Part shown: piece by piece, positions 40,415-49,032 of the stretch
How positions within the stretch are numbered: position 1 is the stretch's first letter
How the letters are laid out: each line of letters opens with the position of its first letter
Assembly: GCA_040285825.1 (NCBI GenBank)
Contig: JAUPSS010000003.1
Coordinates: forward strand, 992,001 to 1,056,000
Source: Eukaryota sp. TZLM1-RC
Lineage: Eukaryota; Metamonada: BaSk clade
Length of the DNA stretch: 64,000 nucleotides
Reading direction: 5' to 3'
Position numbers and translations under genes: made by a program
The notes under the pieces: model-generated
What the model was told of the DNA's origin: nothing
Seen by the model: the letters and a program-made list of their open reading frames with translations, nothing else
Database searches by the model: none

Positions 40415-41068
40415 CTATCTCGTCGTAAATTTCTTTTCCATAACTACAAACGTTGAATATTTTTCTCCTCCTAACCTAAAAAAAGCAGCATTCGAGTCTC
40501 TCTTTACTATTGAGTAACCATGCCTCATATACAGTTTAATTGCTGGATTTTGTTCGTAAGCTATTAAGACCATCCTGTCTGAATTTGCTGTGTGAATGGG
40601 ATATTTGCGGCTAAGAATCAATTCATTCACCCGATATAATAACATAGAACCTACACCGCATCCGGTCATGTCTCCTCTAACTGAGATCATGGACAATTCT
40701 GGTAATTCTCCTTTGGAATGGGACTTTGTTAGTCGTTCAAGAAGGAGGAGTCCCCTACAAACACAATACACTTGTTTTAAAGTCAATTTGAACAGTAGCC
40801 TGATCAATAAACTGATTAACATCAAGATGGACACATTGTGAGGACCAAGTAAGACGACCCCAATGACATGACCCCTGTCATCTGTTGCTACTAGCTTGGT
40901 ATCAGCGGGGAAAATACGATATCTATAGAGCAAATAGATAACATCTCGTGCCAGTTTAGGGGATTCTATGGTGTTAAAGAGTTTGTCTGAGAAACCATCT
41001 GCGAGACATTGCTGCACACCAAGTTCTTGATCTGTTGTCAACTGAGAAGAGGGTTCAAGGATTCTCAT
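40415..41068 (-). CDS. GNAT-family N-acetyltransferase
   Basis: About 217 residues from the ATG at 41068; the longer frame upstream has only a TTG start. The acetyl-CoA-binding motif A is ISVRGDMTGCGVGSMLLYRV, preceded by the beta strand GHVIGVVLLG. Motif B is NPAIKLYMRHGYSIVKR, as in protein N-acetyltransferases. Between the strand and motif A is a long hydrophobic insert (ILMLISLLIRLLFKL...) that is not usual for GNATs; it may be an in-frame intron or a lineage insertion. The substrate is unknown. Confidence 0.75.
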   Translation of the reverse strand: MRILEPSSQLTTDQELGVQQCLADGFSDKLFNTIESPKLARDVIYLLYRYRIFPADTKLVATDDRGHVIGVVLLGPHNVSILMLISLLIRLLFKLTLKQVYCVCRGLLLLERLTKSHSKGELPELSMISVRGDMTGCGVGSMLLYRVNELILSRKYPIHTANSDRMVLIAYEQNPAIKLYMRHGYSIVKRDSNAAFFRLGGEKYSTFVVMEKKFTTR

Positions 41069-41232
41069 TGTAAACAGACAGGCAGATGCATGAATTTCTA
41101 TCAAAACGCACTTCTGGCTTTTGACCAATTCATGCAATCTTGATAGACGTTAAGCTTACTTTAGTTCTATCAGTATGTTATCACGATCAAATCATAGTTA
41201 AAGCAGCAACATTACAATACATAAATAAACAC

Positions 41233-41895
41233 TTATCTACGGGGTCTCCGGAACGCCTCAGGTCTTTCATTGTAGTAGTGCTCACTTATGGCAATCTCCA
41301 GCTGGTTTCTGGAGGCTGAGATGTCCCTCGACCAGAGTGTCTGACATTGAGGGCAAACAAACTTTTCATTGTTCACTCTCCCATCATCGTGATACAACTT
41401 TTGATTGAATACCTTACAGCAATTCGTTTTGGCAGATGTGTAGAATTCATCTCCATTAGGCTTCACATATGTAAAATGTTTCTGAATCTCCTTCAAAAAG
41501 CGCTTCCTTGGGGTTTTCACAGATTGTCTTGATGGCCCATCACCTCCACTGCCAATCCAAATTATGGTTTCTCTTCCATTAGCCATTAGTTTAATTTTTT
41601 CAATAAATCCCATTATTCTTTTTTGCCTTCTTTTAAAAAAATCAAACTTGTTGCGGTGCAGGGCTCGGCGATCTCCATTTATCAGCAGTTGGTCTAATAT
41701 AGTTCTCGGACGGAAGTCGGGATTGCTGATTTCTTCCTGTGTCGGTACCCACATCAAAGGCATTGCTATTTCATTAAGATATTTGTGTAAATTCTTAGCG
41801 AAATAGCAATTTGGTGATGCATGGGTCAGGACCGGGGGGTGAATGATCTTCCTTGCCTTTGGAGAGCGCCATAAATAGATATATACTCTTTTCAT
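41233..41895 (-). pseudogene. Fanzor-family nuclease, copy 2, N-terminally truncated
   Basis: The open 220-codon frame holds the second half of a Fanzor: a pre-RuvC-II segment (LTHASPNCYFAKNLHKYLNE), RNKFDFFKRRQKRI, the RuvC-II region WIGSGGDGPSRQSVKTPRKRF, YTSAKTNCCKVF with CPQC (zinc ribbon), then RDISASRNQLEIA and a basic end. It is about 60% identical by eye to copy 1 over this region. The RuvC-I half is absent: a family A retroelement fragment (41925-42118) lies directly upstream. The C-terminal nuclease/zinc part is uninterrupted. It cannot be a full nuclease as it stands. Confidence 0.82.
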
Positions 41896-41924
41896 TGTTT
41901 TTTATTGAACCATTTTTTTGGAAA

Positions 41925-42118
41925 TCATTCAAAAAAATGGGAAAGCAATAAAAACAAGTGGTCTATTTCTATCAGCATTAGCTTCTTCAATATTTTTATC
42001 ATATTTTCTATGTTTTTCGTTTGCTTTAAATTGAAGAGCATCTACAGGATTAAGTTTCCTTCTATGAACCAAAGTGTCGTCTGCAACATTACAGGAGACA
42101 ATGAACTTCTACTAAAAC
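41925..42118 (-). pseudogene. Family A retrotransposon fragment upstream of Fanzor copy 2
   Basis: The minus-strand reading FIVSCNVADDTLVHRRKLNP then FKANEKHRKYDKNIEEANAD matches the endonuclease core of the intact ORF at 4727-7354. Confidence 0.75.
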
Positions 42119-42267
42119 TAGATCATCAACCTATGAATTATCCTATTAGTTGAGGTAAGCAAAAGAGGTTTATGTGTCGCTACAAATTCTTGAACAAATT
42201 GATCTACTACAGTAGTTGTAATTTCCAATAGAAGTTCGAGAACAATGTATTCGAATAAAACTTTGAG

Positions 42268-42330
42268 ACACATGTCAATGAACAAAAACTAGTTCGGCGT
42301 ACGTTCGGAATGCTAACACTGGGCAGATGC
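42268..42330 (-). repeat. Inverted repeat IR2 (partner of 33972-34065)
   Basis: The reverse-complement relation to IR1 is described there. The outer edge (CAGTGTTAG on the minus strand) abuts the broken end of Fanzor copy 3. Confidence 0.6.
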
Positions 42331-42777
42331 CATGAATTCATCTCCAATTTTCACATTGGAACAGTGTCTCTTTATTTAGAAACCTCGTAGTTGGGATGTT
42401 GACGGATTGTCGAGAAGGTCCATTAACACCATTACCAAACCAAATAATAGTTTTCCTGTAATTGGCTAGTGTTTTGATTTTGTTAATAAATTAATCTCTA
42501 TTGTCTTAAAATATAATCATATTTATTTCGTTGCCAATTGCTCTCTGTACTATTGGTCAATGTTCGCAAAACCAAAGAAACTGTTCCCTGCTTGTCATTC
42601 TTACTCTTGAAGCTATTTCCATGAGATACCTGTTAAAGCTCTCAACGAAATAGATGTTGACAGAGGATCGAGTGAGCGGTTTTGGAAAATCAATTACTTT
42701 TACTTTCGGGCTCAGAAGAATTCAAGATTGTTCAACCATTACCCCATTATCTTGTGAAAAATGCCCAGTTGTCCAAC
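42320..42777 (-). pseudogene. Fanzor copy 3, C-proximal half (split by G3)
   Basis: The minus strand reads LLSPKVKVIDFPKPLTRSS, NIYFVESFNRYLMEIA, INKIKTLANYRKTIIWFG, NGPSRQSV and GDEFMASAQ, each aligning with copies 1 and 2. A few stops and frame changes are present. The zinc ribbon is lost: the sequence ends abruptly at IR2. The N-proximal half lies beyond the G3 element at 47820-48040. Confidence 0.78.
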
Positions 42778-42970
42778 TGATGCCTGTGGGCTAGGGTTAG
42801 ACATATGTATAGAGAGAGAGAGTAATAGATTACGACGGGAAATGAGCTATAGTGAATTTCAATACCATCATTAGTGAAGTCTCCATGAACGAACAACAAA
42901 TAAACATTAAGCTAATATCTAAGAATAAATAGATGAGTCTATCTACACTCTAATATTGTAAAGACTAACA
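42778..42970 (-). repeat. G3 3' LTR
   Basis: 193 bp, minus strand TGTTAGTCTTTACAA to CCACAGGCATCA. It contains the motif TCATTAGTGAAG (plus strand 42868-42879). It differs from the 5' LTR by roughly a dozen changes, so this insertion is older than G2. Confidence 0.9.
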
Positions 42971-45900
42971 CTACTTCTTCCCCTCCTTTCGACTGTCTCT
43001 TTTAGCTCTTCTACGAGGTTGCTTGCGAGTAGGTTGGCCAGCAGGGGGTCGCGACTTATTAGTCTGGAGGAAAGCTTGATAGGCCTTAGTGCTCTTAATG
43101 CGGTCGACAGGCTCAGTGCCTCGTACATCTCCAGCATATACAACTTGACACTCGTTACCATCTTGGCTCAGAACTTTTAATAAAAGATGTTCCTCAGTAT
43201 CACCTGAGGCCACGATACGATGAAACTCATCATCAGTGGGTTTATCAGAATGGTACAATTTGCATTGAGAAATGCTAGCCTTAGTTTCGACACCTGTGAT
43301 CAAGTTCTTTATTAATAAAGTTGATTTGCTAGGTTTGTCGATGACCAGATATGGGCCCAGATAATTCCCATGTAATTTGGAGTTACTAAATGATTTGAGG
43401 ATTAAGCATCCAACTTTTTATAGCAGGTTACTCGTGCTTGGCTTCTCCTGCAGCGATTTCGATGTTTGGGTGATTTATGCTTTTTTTCGTTCTTCTTTCA
43501 ATCGATTGAATTTAGATTGGATATCCAGAATGAAAGGAACCTCAGTGGTAGCCTTTTCGATGGTGGAGAAAATTGATAAAGGATCAGCTCTGGGACTGAC
43601 GTCTGACCCAAACATAAGCTCGAATGGACTGAAACCTGTGACAGAGCTGTTCGAAGAATTCGTTAAGAGTTGTACGTAAGGAATGTATTTTGACCAGTTG
43701 TCATAGGCGTTAAAATCGATTAGGAGATTCCTAAGATCTTGTAAGATGACTCTACGACGTCGTTCAACTAGGCCATTTGATTGACCGAAATTTGGAATAC
43801 TGTTCGTCACGTCGATAGGCAAGAATTCGCAGAGTGATTTAAACACGTTGTTGGCGAATTCTGGGCCGTTGTCACTGTGAATGCTGTATGGTATAGCGAA
43901 GATTGCACACACACTCCAAATCAAAGCGTCGTCTGTCAGCCTTGCGTTTAATTCTTTTAGGTGTACGAGGATTGTATACCGAGTAAACTGTCCACAAAAA
44001 CTAAGATGTACTTATTGGTCTCTTGATCTGGAGGGTGAGGGCCAATGGTAATCCACGTTCAACCTCGCGAAGGATTTGTCAGCCCAGAGAGATCCGGTGG
44101 ATGGAGTGATAGATTTGGGGACAGGTGCCGTTTTCTGACATGATGGACAAGAACGCACGTGGTTCTTCATATCATCAGTCATACTGGGCCGGTAGTAGTC
44201 GGTAGAGGATAGCCTGCGTAAACACTCAGACATACACCGCCTGATACATAACCGTGAATGATCAAGAGCGTGTCGTTGATGAGTAATGACGGGATGATTA
44301 TCTTGCCTGATTTGTTAAGGTAGAGGTCAAGATGATTGACGGAACAGTTATTAAATGAACGTTCGTGAGCTGCAACAGCTTGTCTTTGTTCTGAACGGAT
44401 TCTACTCAACCATGGATCGATCATGGGGATTGCAGATGCACATTTCTCTTTTAAAATGAGGATTTGGTGAGTATCCCGAAGGTTGTTTGAATCTGGAAGA
44501 GCAGAGTCGTCTGATGGATTATAGTTTCTGATATAATAAATTGGGTGAAACCGTTCATATGTGATCTCGCTCGCTAAAAAATGAGCGTTGCTTGTGTTTA
44601 TGCGTACAGGATCGGTCGTTGGGACCTGTCTGGATAGTATGTCTGCCCAGTAGTTGTTCTCCCCCGAGGTGTGTACCAACTCGAAGTCGAACTCACTGAG
44701 TATTGGTAACCAACGTGTGACAATTCGATTCTTATCAGGAACTGTTACCAGATATGAGAGGTTCCTGTGATCTGTGAATATCGTTAGCTTCCTACTTTTG
44801 AAATAGCTCTCGATGCATAATTCTGTTAGGATAAGAAGTATAGCGTAAAGCTCTTCTGCATCGTTGACCAATTCTTTTGGGAATCGGAGAGAATCCTGCT
44901 GAAGAAACTGATAGGTCTGATAGGTTGAGAGGAGTGCCATTGTGTTCACAAAGATCATATTCTTCCCAGATCACGCCGCCAATAGCAAAGTCTGATGCGT
45001 CACAACTAATAAGGACACCGTTATCTGCGGGGGGTAAACTCAATGGCATATTCTCTTTTATGAGTTGTTTGATCTTGTTGAAACGGAGTTTATGATCTGA
45101 GGTCCACTCGATACGGTGGGGGTTTCCTCTAGTAAGCTCGATGATAGGAGATATGATTTCGGATATGTATCCGAATTCAGCGAGTCTCTAATGTAGTTGA
45201 TGGATCCTACAAAACTTCTGACGTCTTTCACTGTCTTAAGAGCTGGAAGCTCGACCAATCCAGTTAGTCGTGAGGGATCGATTTGGCGTGTACCATTGAC
45301 GAAGATACTACCGATAATCTTGATTTCATGATCTTTAGACTTGAAATGGAATTTAGGTAGGCCAAGGCTGACCCGTTTTTCTTTAGCGCGGAAGAGGACG
45401 GCTTTGCGCCTGTCGATGAATTCAGGAAGGGTATTAACTATGATAATGACATCGTTTATGTAGATAAAAACGCCTCCGATGCTAAACATGTTGGACATTA
45501 CGTTTTGAAACACTCCGGGGACGTTCTTGAGAAGGAAACATGCCCTGTTGAAGTAGCTAATACTGCCACCTGGAATGCTGAATGTGGTTTTCTCGATGAC
45601 TCTTTCGTTGATCTTGAGTTGCCAAGATGCTTTTGGGAGATCAAGTGTTCAAATGTAATTAGCTTGAGATAAGAACTCTAATACATCAGAGATCTTTGGA
45701 AGGTTTGGAGCGATGGAAATAGTGTTCGCATTGACTCCATTCGGACCATTGAAATCGCCTGTAAGGCGTGGTTTCCGATGATCAGGATAAACTACAAAAA
45801 CAACTGGGGAGCTGAATCTGCCATTGGATTCTGTGGCGAAACCAGATTCGATTAACTCACCAAAGATTTGGTTGGCGATATTTAGTCGTTCAGGGTTTAA

Positions 45901-46500
45901 CCTGCAAGGTGGACGATAAACAACAGTGTCTTCATTGTAGAAATCGATGTCCATGGAGTTGCAGTCGATGCCGTCTTCATGAGGTTTCAACGTGAAAACA
46001 TCTTTGAACTTTTCGAGAGTTGCGAGGAGCTGTTGATTTTCTGATTGTTTGTTGAGCTTTGTTTGACAACCTGACGAGTTGATGTGATCTTCGAATGTTT
46101 TTGACAATTTAAAATCAGATATCTGTAAAATTCTGTGATCAAACTCGGATTCAGGTAACATTAGTGTTCTGTGAAGCTCATCGAGGTGATTGTATACCCT
46201 GTCGTTGTTCATGAGGCGGAGTTCATATAGAATGTCTATTCCTATAATTAAGATGTTGTTGCCTGGAACGATTGGTAACGATTTGGTAAGATGCACAACT
46301 TTGGCAATGCTGCCGACATTGAAGGATAGGACACCTTTGGCATTGCCGTCAGAGTTTGATGGTTCTCCGTTAACACCAATAAATTTGACAGATTTAGAGC
46401 TGTTTTCCATCTTGCATTTTGTGGATAGGTCTCTTGAGATGACAGATATGGATGCTCCACTATCAATGAGACCAGATACCTCTATGTTATTAGTCTGTAA
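42971..46500 (-). pseudogene. G3 pol remnant (protease to integrase, chromodomain-like tail)
   Basis: The open segments follow the G2 order. Protease/RT N-part: SKSVKFIGVNGEPSN, FSSPVVFVVYPDHRKPRLTG. RT: FIYINDVIIIV, where YIND replaces the catalytic YIDD. RNase H: LISCDASDFAIGGVIW, FTDHRNLSYL. Integrase: CPSCQK, IHSDNGPEFAN, NGLVERRRR. Tail: EEHLLLKVLSQDGNECQVVY. At least four frame changes (near 45640, 45055, 44200, 43950 and 43390) and the mutated RT site show it is dead. The stop codon abuts the 3' LTR. Confidence 0.88.
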
Positions 46501-46509
46501 TTAGAGTTC

Positions 46510-47080
46510 TATAAACTTGGGACAATTAATTGATTTATTGGCACAAACAGAAGACAAACTAAAAATTCTATTGATATTTGAAAATTCAGTGTGGGGAAAA
46601 GATGTGCTCAATGGATTTATGAGGCGTTTGGAGGGAATTCGTGTGATTGTAGGGAAACAGCGAGAGGGGCTGTCCCTGATGTTGGTGGTGACTCGGATGT
46701 TTTATGCAAGCCAAGAGAGTCGAAATCCACCGCGTTAGATGGAAGAAGGATGGGAGGAGAAGTGTCGAGATCCGAAACGGACATATTTCCAGAGAGGGGT
46801 TTGGGGATGGAGGGATCAGGAGAGAGAACTTGACCCCTGGGTACCCAGAAGACGCATGGGTTACCGTCTTCATCCTCACCATGAACAGCTATCTTTCTTT
46901 TGGCGAGAAGGTATGGGAGTGGTTTCGGGATTAGCTGAAAGGCCTGAAAATAGGAGAGTTTTCCAACGAGTTCCATACTGTCGACAGCTCCTGACCGTAA
47001 GCACTACGAGCGGCGAAAACGTGGCCTGGATTGAATTCGACTGCTGTCTCTATCCAAACGGAATGGATAGAAATCCATGA
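46510..47080 (+). pseudogene. Inverted piece of G3 ORF1
   Basis: On the plus strand, opposite to the rest of G3, the readings GFMRRLEGIRVIVGKQREG and ENRRVFQRVPYCRQLLTV resemble G2 ORF1 segments RFMRTTREGVFRRFAGDED and RRSGNLQRALQLVTVFPG in the same order and spacing. This is best explained by an inversion that also removed gag. It rests on protein similarity by eye only. Confidence 0.5.
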
Positions 47081-47157
47081 GGCAATCCGAATCTGGATGA
47101 GTCAAAGGATCATAGGGTTAGGGCATCAGCAAGAACTTAAAGTTGTGTCCATCTTCT

Positions 47158-47655
47158 TCAACCGAAGGAATCCGAGGAGGAGACTCGTTTAAAAACATTT
47201 GAATCATGAACTGCTCGAAATAACTCCTTAGGAACACGAGTAGCAACCTCTGACTTCAAGGCGAGTAAATCCAGGAAATTTAATAGTGTTAAATCCCTAC
47301 GGAATTTCTCAATGGTATACTGCCACTTGGATGTAGTAGGAGTAGATACCTTGGGAGAAGTAGAGGAGGGACGAACCTGACCAGTAGAATCTGTTGACTC
47401 CTTGGAAGCCGTGGAGGTAGACTCCCCTTTCGAGGTGTCTGCGTTGGCTTCTTCAGGAGAAGAAAAATCCTTGGCAGGAGTGAAGGCGTCCCCCTCTGAG
47501 TCCTGAGGATTGTTGGCGTGATGGGAGGCGAAATCCCTACGGCCGAGATTGGGGTTGGTTTCACCCGAAACTGAGGCAGTATCCAGAGATGCATGTTGTT
47601 CGTTAGCCGATGAACGGCCAATAATTATTGATGCCTGTGGGCTAGGGTTAGGCAT
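47158..47655 (-). pseudogene. G3 ORF1, N-terminal part
   Basis: The frame starts at ATG 47655, inside the 5' LTR (27 bp before its end), with MPNPSPQASIIIGRSS. That parallels MSNNNQQPRPSIRIGSS of G2 ORF1, which also starts in its LTR. The rest is low complexity, rich in Ser, Thr, Asp and Pro, ending in FRRDLTLLNFLDLLALK. The frame runs into the inverted block and stops at 47158. Confidence 0.65.
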
Positions 47656-47819
47656 ATGTACAGAGAGAGAGTAATTTATTACGACAAGAAATGAGCTATA
47701 GTGTATTTCAATACCATCATTAGTGAAGTCTCCATGAATGAACAACAAATAAACATTAAGCTAATATACAAGAATAAATAGATAAGTCTATCTACATCCC
47801 AATAGTGTTAAGACTAACA
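47629..47819 (-). repeat. G3 5' LTR
   Basis: 191 bp, minus strand TGTTAGTCTTAACAC to CCCACAGGCATCA. It contains TCATTAGTGAAG (plus strand 47717-47728) and the ORF1 start codon. Confidence 0.9.
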
Positions 47820-48040
47820 CAACCACATAAATTTGAATAGATTAGATCAACCATGACGGGAACAAGGTCTTCTCTCCTGAGCAAATTCTGAGATTGTAAA
47901 GAGCAGTCTTGAGACTTTCTTGGCATTTTCCTCGGTCGGTTAGCACGCCCATTTATTCTCATATTTCGTCTTCTAGTGGACTCTTGCAAATTTGGACGAT
48001 TCTGATACAATGCTTGCATTTCTGAATTTTGTTTCACCTG
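47820..48040 (-). pseudogene. Fanzor copy 3, RuvC-I half (split by G3)
   Basis: The minus-strand frame contains NRPNLQESTRRRNMRI and ends LVPVMVDLIYSNLCG at the G3 insertion point. Copy 1 has NRPNKAEFEPRRAS and FFVAIDPNHSNLCGW in the same places, so the RuvC-I Asp is present here. Across the empty site the codons continue LCGW-TTGHFSQDNG, in the frame of the half at 42320-42777, after one copy of the GTTG target duplication is dropped. The N-terminal helical region seen in copy 1 is not recognisable further upstream. Confidence 0.75.
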
Positions 48041-49032
48041 TGGTGGGTTTTTTGGGCTTCATCGAAACAGTGAAGCGCGATGAGAGTCCATTAATAGAAA
48101 ATGCGAACGTTTTCAATTTTTTGGAATCAATTTTCTAGATCCGCTTTTCAACAATACATTGATAGACCGGCCTTTTACAGAATGTTCTTAGGTGTAAATA
48201 ACAAAGTACAAGTAATTTCATCCATCAAACATTTCTTGTCAATTCTGATGTACAATTTTTTCAGAGACAGGGCATGAAAGTACAAAATCTCCTCCTCTCC
48301 AAAATACTTATCAATTTTTTAAAAACATCATGACCTCCAAATGACAGTCCTAATTTAAATCAATCTTGATTAATCCTCATTTTTGAATATTTTGTTAACA
48401 TGAGGAATATCAAAGTTCAAAATACTAAAACCAATTGATATATTAGGATTTTACGTTTTTGACAGTTGACATTTTTTCCTTCAACTTTACAAACTCAAAT
48501 TCAATCTGTTGTCAAGTAATATGGGGAACAACATTGGAAATTAGCTTCCCTCAAGAGTTAAAGCCAAAAAGTCAAGGTGCACTTGCAGAAATTAATATTA
48601 TTTTGTATCATCTCAAAGTTCAACATTAGATGCAATATTGGGTAAATTGATTGAGTTAAGGGATTCTCGTTACAGAAGCTCGTCTCTTTCTCAGTTGCTG
48701 ATTAAGTTGATTAACTTGATTTTTTTGAGTGACTTTTGTACAAAGAATTTCTTGGTCTCAAAGGATTGTCTTCAATTTCGACACAACTCTGGAAACAACA
48801 TTTGTTCTGATTGACAAGATAATTGCTTTGAGCGGATTTAATTTACTTAGAATTGCTCCAAAACAGAATTTGTTTCAAGACATAAACTAGTCCACATGAA
48901 CCCATTTTTATGGATTTTACTTGCTTTATCTTTCTTGGATGATTTTGTTGAAATTGTAAAACAACGTACAGGAAGAATTTGTTTTAAATAAGAAATTCAT
49001 TTTCAACGCTAACAAAACATTAAACAAAAAAA
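48041..49032. other. AT-rich spacer with faint retroelement debris
   Basis: At 48901-48990 the plus strand reads LSFLDDFVEIVKQRTGRI, similar to the family B endonuclease end (RFLDDFEMIVKRRTGRN). Otherwise I see nothing. Confidence 0.4.

Larger units (their letters stand above)
42778..47819 (-). mobile_element. Ty3/gypsy LTR retrotransposon G3, rearranged, inserted in Fanzor copy 3
   Basis: LTRs at 47629-47819 (5') and 42778-42970 (3') have TG...CA ends and are clearly homologous. They are flanked by the 4-bp duplication CAAC (42774-42777 and 47820-47823). A polypurine tract (GAAAGGAGGGGAAGAAG on the minus strand) precedes the 3' LTR. Pol is present but frameshifted, gag is missing, and part of ORF1 is inverted. 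It is about 5.0 kb against 7.4 kb for G2, and is inactive. Confidence 0.9.

Noticed and set aside
33972-42330. One large composite hAT transposon
   Set aside because: There is no 8-bp target duplication, no recognisable hAT transposase inside, and ordinary host genes lie within; kept only as an inverted-repeat observation.
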